DNA from: Halanaerobium saccharolyticum subsp. saccharolyticum DSM 6643
Lineage (GTDB): Bacteria; Bacillota; Halanaerobiia; Halanaerobiales; Halanaerobiaceae
NCBI RefSeq assembly: GCF_000350165.1
Contig: NZ_CAUI01000005.1
Coordinates: 682,001-746,000 of the forward strand
Direction of reading: 5' to 3'
DNA length: 64,000 nt
A program made the position numbers and the translations under genes. Shown here piece by piece: positions 36,293 through 44,877 of this stretch. The notes below the pieces were generated by a model. That model was not told the DNA's origin. It did not search any database and was given only the letters and a program-made list of their open reading frames with translations. The number at the start of each line of letters is the position of its first letter. Position 1 is the first letter of the stretch.

Positions 36293-36820
36293 ATGAAAAA
36301 ATTTTATTCAATATTCTTTGCTTTACTTTTAATTTTGACAGCTGCAGTTCCAGCTTCTTTTGTTGGTGCTCAAAGTAGTTCTCAATTTGATGAAATTATT
36401 CAAAAACTATCTAGTTCAGAAACTTTGACTTCTCAGGAAAAAGATGAAATTATGGATGAGGCCATAGCTTTATATTATGATGAAGGAGTAAATTTAGATC
36501 AGATCTCTGAAGTATTAGAGCAAAATGATAATTATAATGAAATAGGAAATCAATTTATGAGCTTAGATAGTGACTTCGATGATGACCGAGATGACATGGA
36601 TGATGAAGATGACTACGACGATGACGAATATGATGATAACGATGACATGGATGATGAAGATGACTACGACGATGACGAATATGATGATGACGATGACTAT
36701 GATGATGACGATGACTATGATGATGACGATGATGACGATGATGACGATGATAATAATGATGACGATGACGATGATAATGATGACGATGATAATGATGACA
36801 ATGAAGAAGATGATGATTAA
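36293..36820 (+). CDS. Exported Asp-rich repetitive protein
   Basis: This 175-aa protein begins with a clear export signal of about 26 residues that ends near FVGAQ. A helical segment of around 60 residues follows. The last 80 or so residues are almost only Asp, with Glu, Tyr, Asn and Met. Within this tail a unit of about 16 residues built on DDMDDEDDYDDDEYDD occurs twice in near-identical copies, mirrored as a DNA repeat at about 36592-36690. The tail would bind calcium, other cations or cell-wall surfaces, or may be a spacer; no enzyme is evident. The start is ATG after AAGGAGG. Frames read from the same DNA in other phases give Met/Thr runs and are shadows. Confidence 0.8.
   Translation: MKKFYSIFFALLLILTAAVPASFVGAQSSSQFDEIIQKLSSSETLTSQEKDEIMDEAIALYYDEGVNLDQISEVLEQNDNYNEIGNQFMSLDSDFDDDRDDMDDEDDYDDDEYDDNDDMDDEDDYDDDEYDDDDDYDDDDDYDDDDDDDDDDDNNDDDDDDNDDDDNDDNEEDDD
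36592..36690 (+). repeat. Tandem duplication within the Asp-rich gene
   Basis: A stretch of about 48 bases starting GATGACATGGATGATGAAGA occurs at about 36590 and again at about 36641 with one or two differences. Shorter GATGAC units continue downstream to the end of the gene. The array is in frame, so slippage would change the tail length by whole codons. Confidence 0.75.
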
Positions 36821-36849
36821 AATTTAAATAAATTATTTTAAAATATATT

Positions 36850-36912
36850 AATCCCCCTCTTAATTCAGATAAATTATTTACTTAATTTGTTCTGTAAAGG
36901 GGGATTTTTTTT
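36850..36912 (+). terminator. Terminator after the Asp-rich gene
   Basis: AATCCCCCT pairs with AGGGGGATT across a 39-base AT-rich loop, followed by a T run. Confidence 0.65.
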
Positions 36913-36952
36913 ATTAAATTTGAACATTAAGAAAATTAAAATAAAATTATTA

Positions 36953-36981
36953 TTGACAAAAATCACCAATAAGAATATCAT
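36953..36981 (+). promoter_or_regulatory. Promoter upstream of the small exported protein gene
   Basis: TTGACA at 36953 and TATCAT at 36976 are separated by 17 bases, about 105 nt before the start codon. Confidence 0.55.
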
Positions 36982-37085
36982 TAATAATAGAGAGAAAGCG
37001 AAATCTTTTAATTTAATCCATTTTTTAGTTTTTGTTCGCGTTTGCTGGCTATATTAAGGCTAAATTTACAAAGGGGCTGCCAGTT

Positions 37086-37586
37086 ATGAAGAAAAAAATT
37101 ATTTTAGAGATAGCTGTTATTATATTTTTGATTTTGACTTTTACAATTTCGGCAGCAGAGGAAAAGCAGGTCTACAGGGGAATTTATTTTGGAATGTCTG
37201 TTCAGGAATTTCACGAAAACTTAAGAAAAGATGAGAAAATGACTTTGAGTGTTGGTCTTCCAGAAATTGAAATTGAAAATACAATCTATAATATTTTTGC
37301 TCTCTATAATGATCAAGATCAGCTTTATGAAATATATTTTGAAAGTCCAAATTATATAGCAGATTATTATGTTAAAAAGCGATTAAATGAACTTTCTCAA
37401 ATTATCGAATCAGAATATGGAGCTGCAGATAATATTAATAATTTTAAACTATCTGAAGTTAAAAAAGAGATACTATGGCAAAAAATATGGGGTTTTGGTG
37501 ATAAAGTTATAGAACTTGGTGTTGGTAAAATGGATACAGAAAAATATGTTTCACTGCATATGTTTTACTATCCATATGGCCCTTAA
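37086..37586 (+). CDS. Hypothetical exported protein, 166 aa
   Basis: I do not recognise this protein beyond its export signal: MKKK, a long hydrophobic stretch and a likely cleavage near ISAAE. The mature part of about 140 residues starts with YRGIYFGMSVQEF, similar to the short repeat found in many small exported proteins that begin with a GI.FGMS-type strand and helix. No cysteines or catalytic motifs are evident. I choose the ATG at 37086, where the export signal begins and AAAGGGG lies upstream. A longer reading from 37032 would add residues before the signal. Confidence 0.7.
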   Translation: MKKKIILEIAVIIFLILTFTISAAEEKQVYRGIYFGMSVQEFHENLRKDEKMTLSVGLPEIEIENTIYNIFALYNDQDQLYEIYFESPNYIADYYVKKRLNELSQIIESEYGAADNINNFKLSEVKKEILWQKIWGFGDKVIELGVGKMDTEKYVSLHMFYYPYGP

Positions 37587-37676
37587 TTTTTTCTTAAGTT
37601 AGAAAAGTTCGACCAAAATAGTCAGAAAATTTACTCAAATTATAAATTTATTAATAATCGAGGGGGAGGGATTATA

Positions 37677-38888
37677 TTGAGTAAAATAGTCATAGTTGGG
37701 ACCCTGGATACTAAAGGGGCAGAGTTTAAGTATGTCAAAGATATTATTGAGGGAGAAGGATTAGAAACTATTGTCATTGATGCTGGAGTGTTGGGAGAGG
37801 CCTATTTTGAACCTGATATTAGTAGAAGCGAGGTTGCTGATGCTGGTGGTCAAAGTATTGAAGAACTGGTCGAGGCCAAAGATAGAGGAGAATCAATGGA
37901 AGTTATGTCAGATGGAGCAGCGAAAATAGTTGAAAAACTTTATTCAGAGGGTAAAATTGCTGGCATAATTAGCTTAGGTGGTTCAGCTGGAACAACAATT
38001 GGAACTACAGCCATGAAAACATTGCCGGTTGGAATTCCTAAAGTTATGGTGTCTACCCTTGCTTCTGGAGACACCAGGCCATATGTCGGGACAAAAGATA
38101 TTACAATGATGTACTCAGTTGTTGATATTTTGGGTGTTAATAGTTTATCATCTGAAATTTTATCCAATGCTGCCTTTGCAGTAGCAGGAATGGTAAAAGG
38201 TAAAAAACCAGAACCGAAAGAGAAACGGCCTTTAATCGCAGCAACTATGTTTGGTGTCACAACACCCTGTGTAGAAAAAGCAAGAGAATATTTAGAAGAA
38301 CATGGTTATGAAGTGCTGGTCTTTCATGCCACTGGTACAGGTGGTAAGGCGATGGAAAATTTGGTTGAAGAAGGATTTATTAGTGGTGTGCTTGATATTA
38401 CAACTACTGAACTCTGTGATGAACTAGTAGGAGGAGTACTTTCTGCAGGACCTGATCGTTTGGAAGCGGCTGGAAAAGAAGGTGTACCACAGGTTGTTTC
38501 AACTGGGGCCTTAGATATGGTTAATTTTGGTCCTCTAGATACAGTTCCTAAAGAATTTGAAAATAGAAATCTATATAAGCATAATCCTACAGTGACCTTA
38601 ATGAGAACAACAGTGGCAGAAAACAAAAAACTGGCTGAAATTATTTCAGAAAAACTTAATAAAGCTGAATCTAAAACAACATTATTCTTGCCGCTTAAAG
38701 GTGTTTCAATGATTGATGCAGAGGGACAAGCTTTTTATGGTGCAGAAGAAGATAAAATGCTTTTTGAAACATTAAGAAAAAATATTGATCAAGATAAGGT
38801 AGAACTAATCGAAAAAGACCTGCATATTAATGATGAAGAATATGCACTTGCTCTTGCAAAAAAAATGATTGAATTAATTGAAGGTTGA
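37677..38888 (+). CDS. Tm-1-like ATP-binding protein (UPF0261)
   Basis: This 403-aa protein is of the UPF0261/Tm-1-like family. It opens with IVIVGTLDTKGAEFKYVKDI and has LGGSAGTTIGTTAMKTLPVG and a GAEEDKMLFETL end. Plant Tm-1, a tomato resistance protein, has this domain at its N-terminus and a TIM-barrel domain at its C-terminus. In this window the second half is a separate gene, 80 bases downstream. Biochemical function in bacteria is unknown to me. The start is TTG after GAGGGGGAGGG. No structural role in the neighbouring metabolism can be deduced. Confidence 0.85.
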   Translation: MSKIVIVGTLDTKGAEFKYVKDIIEGEGLETIVIDAGVLGEAYFEPDISRSEVADAGGQSIEELVEAKDRGESMEVMSDGAAKIVEKLYSEGKIAGIISLGGSAGTTIGTTAMKTLPVGIPKVMVSTLASGDTRPYVGTKDITMMYSVVDILGVNSLSSEILSNAAFAVAGMVKGKKPEPKEKRPLIAATMFGVTTPCVEKAREYLEEHGYEVLVFHATGTGGKAMENLVEEGFISGVLDITTTELCDELVGGVLSAGPDRLEAAGKEGVPQVVSTGALDMVNFGPLDTVPKEFENRNLYKHNPTVTLMRTTVAENKKLAEIISEKLNKAESKTTLFLPLKGVSMIDAEGQAFYGAEEDKMLFETLRKNIDQDKVELIEKDLHINDEEYALALAKKMIELIEG

Positions 38889-38968
38889 GCTTAAATTAAA
38901 GTTCAACATAATTGAATAACGAAGGCTGAATATTAAGGTTAATTTCAAAATATAAAGGGGGACTAAAA

Positions 38969-39802
38969 ATGGCATTTACACGTCAAGAGGTTCGAAAGAA
39001 ATTAGAACAGGAAATAGCAAAAGGAAAAAGTGTAGTTGGAGCTGGTGCAGGAACTGGTATTTCTGCTAAATTTGCCCAAAAAGGTGGAGTAGATTTAATA
39101 ATTATCTACAATTCTGGTAGATATAGAATGGCAGGAAGAGGTTCTCTTGCCGGATTGCTGCCCTATGGTGATGCAAATGGGATAGTTGTAGAAATGGCAG
39201 ATGAAGTGCTGCCGGTAGCCAAAGAAACTCCAGTCCTGGCTGGTGTCTGTGGTACAGACCCATTTAGATTAATGGATAATTTCTTAAAAGATCTTAAGGA
39301 TATGGGTTTTTCTGGGGTGCAGAATTTTCCTACTGTAGGTTTAATTGATGGTGTTTTCAGACAAAATTTAGAAGAAACAGGAATGGGCTATGATTTAGAA
39401 ATAGAAATGATCAGAAAAGCTCATCAACTTGATCTGTTTACTGCACCATATGTATTTGATGAAGAAGATGCTAAAGCAATGGCAGAAGCTGGAGCTGACG
39501 TTCTGGTAGCACATATGGGTTTAACAACCAGCGGCAGTATTGGTGCAGAAACTGCGCTGACTCTGGAAGAAAGTGCGAAAAAGGTTCAAAGAATTGCAGA
39601 TGCAGGACATAGTGTAAACAAAGATCTAATGGTGATCTGTCATGGTGGTCCAATTGCAATGCCAGATGATGCGAAATATGTTCTAGAAAATACAGAAAAT
39701 GTAGTTGGATTCTTTGGTGCTTCCAGTATTGAAAGACTTCCCACTGAAACAGCTATTAAAAAACAAACTGAAGACTTCAAAAAATTAGTAATCAACAAAT
39801 AA
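38969..39802 (+). CDS. Phosphoenolpyruvate hydrolase family / Tm-1 C-terminal-type TIM-barrel protein
   Basis: This 277-aa protein is a TIM-barrel of the phosphoenolpyruvate hydrolase-like family, which is related to phosphoenolpyruvate mutase and isocitrate lyase folds and matches the C-terminal half of plant Tm-1. Characteristic segments are [37 protein letters not shown] and [15 protein letters not shown]-like ends. It is paired with the UPF0261 gene upstream, so the two proteins likely act together. The start is ATG after AAAGGGGG. The reaction is not established for this group as far as I know. A terminator follows at 39844. Confidence 0.85.
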   Translation: MAFTRQEVRKKLEQEIAKGKSVVGAGAGTGISAKFAQKGGVDLIIIYNSGRYRMAGRGSLAGLLPYGDANGIVVEMADEVLPVAKETPVLAGVCGTDPFRLMDNFLKDLKDMGFSGVQNFPTVGLIDGVFRQNLEETGMGYDLEIEMIRKAHQLDLFTAPYVFDEEDAKAMAEAGADVLVAHMGLTTSGSIGAETALTLEESAKKVQRIADAGHSVNKDLMVICHGGPIAMPDDAKYVLENTENVVGFFGASSIERLPTETAIKKQTEDFKKLVINK

Positions 39803-39843
39803 GTAAATTTTTTCAACACATTCTAAGTGTAATTTAAACAATT

Positions 39844-39873
39844 AGCCGTCCTTTAAAAGGGACGGCTTTAATT
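39844..39873 (+). terminator. Terminator after the Tm-1-like pair
   Basis: AGCCGTCC pairs with GGACGGCT around TTTAAAAG, followed by TTAATTTG. The T run is weak. Confidence 0.65.
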
Positions 39874-39977
39874 TGTTAAAATATTTAATAAATCAAAAAT
39901 AATATCTTTAAGCAGGAAATTGGCTTTTTATCTAAAATCTATATACAAGGCAAAAGAATTTGAGGAGGAAAGAATTA

Positions 39978-42900
39978 ATGCCAAAAAGAAAAGATTTAAA
40001 TAAGATTTTGATTATTGGATCTGGCCCGATAGTAATTGGTCAGGCATGTGAATTTGATTATTCTGGAACTCAGGCTTGTAAGGCTTTGATGGAAGAAAAT
40101 TATGAAATAGTACTTGTTAATTCGAATCCAGCAACAATTATGACAGACCCCGAGATGGCAGATCGAACCTATATTGAACCGCTGACAGCAGAAAGTATTG
40201 AGAGGATTATAAAAAAAGAAAAACCTGATGCGCTTTTATCTAACTTAGGTGGTCAGACAGCACTTAACCTGGCTTCAGAACTTTATGAATCAGGAGTTTT
40301 AGCAAAAAATGAGGTAGAAATTATAGGAATTCAGCCCGAAGCAATTGAACGGGGAGAAGATAGGATTCTCTTTAAAGAAGAAATGGAAAAATTGGGGGTT
40401 CCAATGCCCAAAAGTTTACCGGCCTATAATGTGGAGGAAGCAGTGAAGATTGCAAAGGAAATGGGTTTTCCTGTAGTTGTTAGACCCGCATACACTATGG
40501 GAGGTAGCGGTGGTGGTTTGGTCTATAATTTAGAAGAACTTAAAAACATTGCTGAAAATGGAATAGCAGCCAGTATGATTGACCAAATCTTAATTGAAGA
40601 AGCTGTATTGGGCTGGCAGGAGCTTGAACTTGAGCTAGTTAGAGATCAGAAAGAAAAGAAAATTTCTATTTGTTTTATCGAAAATGTTGACCCAATGGGA
40701 GTGCATACAGGAGATAGTTTCTGTGTTGCACCAATGCTGACAATAGATGAAGATGTACAACAAAGAATTGAAGATTACAGCTACAAAATAGCAGATGCAA
40801 TTGGAGTAATCGGAGGTGCTAACTTTCAGTTTGCATATAACAGGGAAGAAGATAGACTTGTAATTATAGAGATGAATCCCAGAACTTCTCGTTCATCTGC
40901 GCTGGCCTCTAAGGCAACTGGTTTTCCAATAGCCAGAATATCCACTAAATTATCTGTAGGGATTAATTTAGATGAATTACCATATTATAATGGGAAAAAT
41001 CTAGCTGAGTATAAGCCGGGTGGAGATTATGTAGTAGTTAAATATGCTCGCTGGTCTTTCGAAAAATTTCCTGGAGCCGAAGATAAACTGGGAACTCAGA
41101 TGAAGGCTGTAGGTGAGGCAATGAGTATCGGTAAAACTTATGCTGAGGCTGCTCAAAAGGCAATTAGGTCACTGGAAATTAAAAGATCCGGATTTGGAAA
41201 TATAGCAGAATTTAAAAAACTAGAAAAAGCAGAAATTTTAGACCGCTTAAGAACACCTTCTAGTGAAAGGCATTTTTTGATATATGAGGCAATGAAAAAA
41301 GGAGCATCAATTTCAGATATTCAGAAAATAACGCATATTTCAAGCTGGTTTTTAGAAGAAATGGAAGCATTAGTAGAACTAGAGAATAGGCTGCTAAAAT
41401 ATAAAGGTAAGCGGCTGCCTTCAGAAATATTAGTAGAAGCAAAGGAAAAAGGGTTTTCAGATAAATATTTATCTGAGCTCTTAAATTATGACGAAAAGAA
41501 GTTTAGAAAAGCTCGCAAATATGCGGTTGAAAATGACAACTTTGATTTAGTTAAAGTAAGTGGGGCCGAAGGAGAGTATTATTATTCTTCTTATAATTTA
41601 GCTGAGGAGAAGATTCCTACCTCAGACTCTAAAAAAGTTATGATCTTAGGTGGAGGTCCCAATAGAATTGGCCAGGGTATAGAATTTGATTATGCCTGTG
41701 TTCATGCATCTTTTACCTTAGATGAATTAGGTTATGATTCGGTTATGGTTAACTGTAATCCAGAGACGGTTTCTACAGACTATGATATTTCTTCAAAACT
41801 ATATTTTGAACCGCTAACTGCTGAAGATGTTTTGCGAATCTACGAAAAAGAAAAACCAGAAGGTGTCATCGTTCAGTTTGGTGGTCAGACTCCACTTAAT
41901 ATAGCCGAAGAATTGGAAGAGGCAGGAGTTAATATTTTAGGAACCTCACCGGCAAGTATTGATTTTGCTGAAAATAGAGAAGAATTTAGAAGGTTAATGA
42001 ATGAGTTAGAGATTCCACAGCCGGAAAGTGATATTGCAAGATCAGCTGCCGAAGCTCACAAAATTGCAGAACAGATTGGTTATCCCCTGATGCTCAGACC
42101 TTCCTATGTTCTGGGAGGAAGAGGAATGGAAATAGTTTATGATCAAAAAAGTCTGGAAAACTATTTAGAATCACAGGTGGCAGAAGTTTCAGCCGAGCAT
42201 CCTGTTTTAATAGATAAATTTTTAGAAGATGCATTAGAAGCTGAAGTTGATGCTCTAACAGATGGTGAGGATACTTTTGTGGCTGCAGTAATGGAGCATA
42301 TAGAAGAAGCAGGAATCCATTCAGGTGATAGTGCCTGTGCCATTCCTTCTTTAGAAATTACTGAGCACCAGCTTGAAACCATTAAAGATTATACTGCAAA
42401 AATAGCATCTGCTCTTGATGTTGTAGGTTTAATGAATATTCAATTTGCAATCTATGAAGGAAAAGTCTATATTATTGAGGCCAATCCAAGAGCTTCCAGA
42501 ACTGTGCCTCTTGTCAGTAAGGTGACCGGAATCAATATGGCAAAACTTGCCACTAGATTGATGCTGGGAGAATCACTTGCATCTTTAAATCTAAAAGAAA
42601 AAGACGTTCCATATACTGGAGTTAAAGAGGCTGTTTTTCCTTTTGATAAATTTGAGCATGTGGATGCTGTTTTAGGACCTGAAATGAAAGCAACTGGTGA
42701 GGTAATGGGCATTGCCAGCACTTATGCGCAGGCTTTCTATAAAGCTCAGACAGCAGCCGGATTGGAACTTCCTACTTCAGGCAAAGTTTTAATTACAGTT
42801 AATGATAAGGATAAAGAGAAAATAGTGGACACAGCTCAGAAATTAAAAGACCTGGATTTCGAAATTCTGACAACTGAGGGTACAGGAGAATTTCTGAATC

Positions 42901-43181
42901 GGCAGGGGATAGAAAGTGAGCTGATCAACAAATTGGGTCATGGTCGTCCCAATATTGTAGATGCTATAAAAAATGGCGAGATTCAGCTGATAATCAATAC
43001 CCCCATTGGCAAAGAAGGAATTGAAAATGACAGTTATATTCGTTCAGCAGCTATTAAGTATAAGATACCATATATAACAACAACAAATGCTGCTAGAGCC
43101 AGTGCAGCAGGTATTGAAGCTGAAATTAACAGTGATTATGAGCTGAAAGCAATCCAGGATTATCACAAATTATTAAAGTAA
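39978..43181 (+). CDS. carB: Carbamoyl-phosphate synthase, large subunit
   Basis: This 1067-aa protein makes carbamoyl phosphate for arginine and pyrimidine synthesis from ammonia delivered by the small subunit. It has the two homologous ATP-grasp halves; GSGPIVIGQACEFDYSG opens the first and GGGPNRIGQGIEFDYAC the second, near residue 550. The C-terminal MGS-like regulatory domain starts at about residue 935 with GKVLITVND. Length equals that of other CarB proteins. I take ATG at 39978, eight bases after GAGGAGG, over a TTG at 39960. No carA and no pyrimidine or arginine genes adjoin it. A terminator follows at 43190. Confidence 0.96.
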   Translation: MPKRKDLNKILIIGSGPIVIGQACEFDYSGTQACKALMEENYEIVLVNSNPATIMTDPEMADRTYIEPLTAESIERIIKKEKPDALLSNLGGQTALNLASELYESGVLAKNEVEIIGIQPEAIERGEDRILFKEEMEKLGVPMPKSLPAYNVEEAVKIAKEMGFPVVVRPAYTMGGSGGGLVYNLEELKNIAENGIAASMIDQILIEEAVLGWQELELELVRDQKEKKISICFIENVDPMGVHTGDSFCVAPMLTIDEDVQQRIEDYSYKIADAIGVIGGANFQFAYNREEDRLVIIEMNPRTSRSSALASKATGFPIARISTKLSVGINLDELPYYNGKNLAEYKPGGDYVVVKYARWSFEKFPGAEDKLGTQMKAVGEAMSIGKTYAEAAQKAIRSLEIKRSGFGNIAEFKKLEKAEILDRLRTPSSERHFLIYEAMKKGASISDIQKITHISSWFLEEMEALVELENRLLKYKGKRLPSEILVEAKEKGFSDKYLSELLNYDEKKFRKARKYAVENDNFDLVKVSGAEGEYYYSSYNLAEEKIPTSDSKKVMILGGGPNRIGQGIEFDYACVHASFTLDELGYDSVMVNCNPETVSTDYDISSKLYFEPLTAEDVLRIYEKEKPEGVIVQFGGQTPLNIAEELEEAGVNILGTSPASIDFAENREEFRRLMNELEIPQPESDIARSAAEAHKIAEQIGYPLMLRPSYVLGGRGMEIVYDQKSLENYLESQVAEVSAEHPVLIDKFLEDALEAEVDALTDGEDTFVAAVMEHIEEAGIHSGDSACAIPSLEITEHQLETIKDYTAKIASALDVVGLMNIQFAIYEGKVYIIEANPRASRTVPLVSKVTGINMAKLATRLMLGESLASLNLKEKDVPYTGVKEAVFPFDKFEHVDAVLGPEMKATGEVMGIASTYAQAFYKAQTAAGLELPTSGKVLITVNDKDKEKIVDTAQKLKDLDFEILTTEGTGEFLNRQGIESELINKLGHGRPNIVDAIKNGEIQLIINTPIGKEGIENDSYIRSAAIKYKIPYITTTNAARASAAGIEAEINSDYELKAIQDYHKLLK

Positions 43182-43189
43182 ATTTCAGT

Positions 43190-43226
43190 TCCCTGGTTGG
43201 CATTTAAGCTCAGCCAGGGATTTTTT
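43190..43226 (+). terminator. Terminator after carB
   Basis: TCCCTGGTTGG pairs with CAGCCAGGGA around a ten-base loop, followed by six T. The rest of the 300-base gap up to ilvE holds only a possible remnant coding fragment and AT-rich sequence. Confidence 0.8.
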
Positions 43227-43507
43227 AATTGCTTTAAGAGTCTAATTTTTTATCTAGAATTATATAATAGGTTTAAATTAAATTGGTAATTTTAGTGAGC
43301 TGGAATTGATCGATGATTTAGTTAAAGAAAAGATAGAGTATGATTACTAAAATTTAAAAGAACAATATTTTGTCTTTTTTTTGCAATAACAGCTAAAAAA
43401 ATGTTATGATAATAGTAATAAATTTAAAACTGAAGGTGATTAATTTGTCTCATCTGACCAAGTTTTAATTTAGTTTTATAAAATAAGAAGTAGGGAGTAG
43501 ATAGTAG

Positions 43508-44533
43508 ATGACTAAAAAAAATTTAGATTGGAAAAACATAGGATTTCAGTATCATGAGACTGATAAGAGGTACATAGCAAATTATAAGGACGGCAGCTGG
43601 GGTGAGGGGCAGTTGATTTCTGACCCCAATATAGTAATCAATGAGAGTGCAGGAGTTTTACAGTACTGCCAGCAGGTATTTGAAGGTTTAAAAGCTTATA
43701 CAGCTAAAGATGGCAGTATAGTTACCTTTAGACCGGATTTAAATGCAGAGCGGATGGTCCAGTCTGCAAAAGGTTTAAGAATTCCACCTTTTCCAGAAGA
43801 GAGATTTTTAGAAGCTGTAGATCAGGTAGTAGAAGCCAATCAGGACTGGGTACCTCCATATGGAACAGGGGCTTCTTTATATTTAAGACCTTATATCTTT
43901 GCATCAACCCCGGTAATTGGGATTAAACCTGCTACTGAATATCAGTTTAGACTTTATTCAACTCCAGTTGGCCCTTATTTTAAGGGAGGAGCAAAACCAA
44001 TAACTCTAACTGTCAGTGAATACGATCGAGCCGCGCCTAAGGGGACCGGACATTTAAAAGCAGGTCTCAATTATGCCATGAGCTTAAACACGACTGTTAA
44101 GGCCCATGAAGATGGTTTTGATGAAAATCTATTTTTAGATGCAGCAACCAGAAGCTATATTGAAGAAAGTGGAGGTGCCAATATTATTCTGATTACAGAT
44201 GATAATAAATTGGTGACTCCGAAATCTAATTCAATTTTACCTTCAATCACCAAAAGATCAATTATCTATCTAGCTAAAAATTACCTGGATCTAGAAGTAA
44301 TTGAAAGAAAGGTCAGATTTGAAGAGTTAGAAGACTTTACAGAAGCAGGTCTCTGTGGAACGGCTGCAGTTATTTCACCAATTGGAAAAGTGGTTAATGG
44401 TCAAGAAGAAGTAGAATTTTCAAATGGAATGAATAACGTTGGTCCGGTTATTAAAAAGATATATGAAATCCTAACCAAAATGCAGCTGGGAGTTATTGAG
44501 GCTCCAGAGGGCTGGATTAGAAAAATTAAATAA
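43508..44533 (+). CDS. ilvE: Branched-chain amino acid aminotransferase
   Basis: This 341-aa PLP enzyme exchanges amino groups between glutamate and the keto acids of leucine, isoleucine and valine. The PLP lysine lies in GTGHLKAGLNYAMSL. Further fold type IV features are YCQQVFEGLKAY near residue 58, RPYIFAS and the SGGANI and GTAAVISPIG segments of the cofactor pocket. It is of the longer eukaryote-like subtype by length and by the VFEGLKAY motif. The start is ATG preceded by GGGAG. It is transcribed alone, and the next unit begins with its own T-box. Confidence 0.92.
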   Translation: MTKKNLDWKNIGFQYHETDKRYIANYKDGSWGEGQLISDPNIVINESAGVLQYCQQVFEGLKAYTAKDGSIVTFRPDLNAERMVQSAKGLRIPPFPEERFLEAVDQVVEANQDWVPPYGTGASLYLRPYIFASTPVIGIKPATEYQFRLYSTPVGPYFKGGAKPITLTVSEYDRAAPKGTGHLKAGLNYAMSLNTTVKAHEDGFDENLFLDAATRSYIEESGGANIILITDDNKLVTPKSNSILPSITKRSIIYLAKNYLDLEVIERKVRFEELEDFTEAGLCGTAAVISPIGKVVNGQEEVEFSNGMNNVGPVIKKIYEILTKMQLGVIEAPEGWIRKIK

Positions 44534-44587
44534 TCAAAAAGCAGTGTTCATTTTTAGCTATAATTTAAAAATTTGGAAAAATAAATC

Positions 44588-44617
44588 TTGACAATGTTTA
44601 AAATAATGAGATATACT
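44588..44617 (+). promoter_or_regulatory. Promoter of the T-box transcript
   Basis: TTGACA at 44588 and TATACT at 44612 are separated by 18 bases. The T-box Stem I begins about 35 nt later. Confidence 0.6.
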
Positions 44618-44651
44618 TTTAATAATAAAATTAAATTAAATTAAAAACTTT

Positions 44652-44843
44652 GATAAGGATCCAGTAAGCCTAAAAGGCTGAATTACACCTTTGAGTTTCG
44701 GACTGAATTTTTAGTAAGTCTTGACGTTATCCCACGTTAGAGGGTGAGGAAGTTATTGCTTCCAAGAGAGTGAATCTGTTTTGCAGATTAATTCAGGTGG
44801 TACCGCGAAATTAAGTCGTCCTGTTTAAGGGGCGGCTTTTTTA
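44652..44843 (+). ncRNA. T-box leader with minimal Stem I and a tyrosine (UAC) specifier
   Basis: The leader shows the T-box core AGGTGGTACCGCG at 44795-44807 followed by a terminator. Upstream, AAGG (44655) pairs with CCTT (44688), AGTA at 44663 and GAA at 44680 make the loop E motif, and AGCC/GGCT (44667, 44676) close a five-base loop. The next triplet after GAA and one base is TAC at 44684-44686, followed by a purine, which is where the specifier lies in B. subtilis tyrS as I remember it. TAC reads tyrosine. The antiterminator bulge TGGT at 44798 would pair with ACCA, which suits tRNA-Tyr with discriminator A. Stem I lacks the usual long distal arm. It would switch on the downstream NhaC gene when tyrosine is scarce. 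Confidence 0.88.
44813..44843 (+). terminator. T-box-controlled terminator
   Basis: AAGTCGTCC pairs with GGGCGGCTT, including two wobble pairs, and six T follow. Its left arm lies just after the conserved ACCGCG, so it competes with the antiterminator. Confidence 0.8.
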
Positions 44844-44877
44844 TATTTAAAACCAAAAAAATCAAGGAGGAATTATA

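Noticed and set aside
36570-36827. Met/Thr-rich reading frame inside the Asp-rich gene
   Set aside because: It is the frame-shifted shadow of the GATGAC repeats, with no ribosome site or plausible protein content.
43290-43350. Short stretch before ilvE that reads ELELIDDLVKEKIEYDY then stop
   Set aside because: It could be the tail of a decayed gene, but no start or upstream homologous part is visible, and it is too short to assign.
43434-43469. Seven-codon frame with a ribosome site (MSHLTKF) before ilvE
   Set aside because: It has no run of branched-chain codons and no attenuator structure, so a leader-peptide role is not supported.
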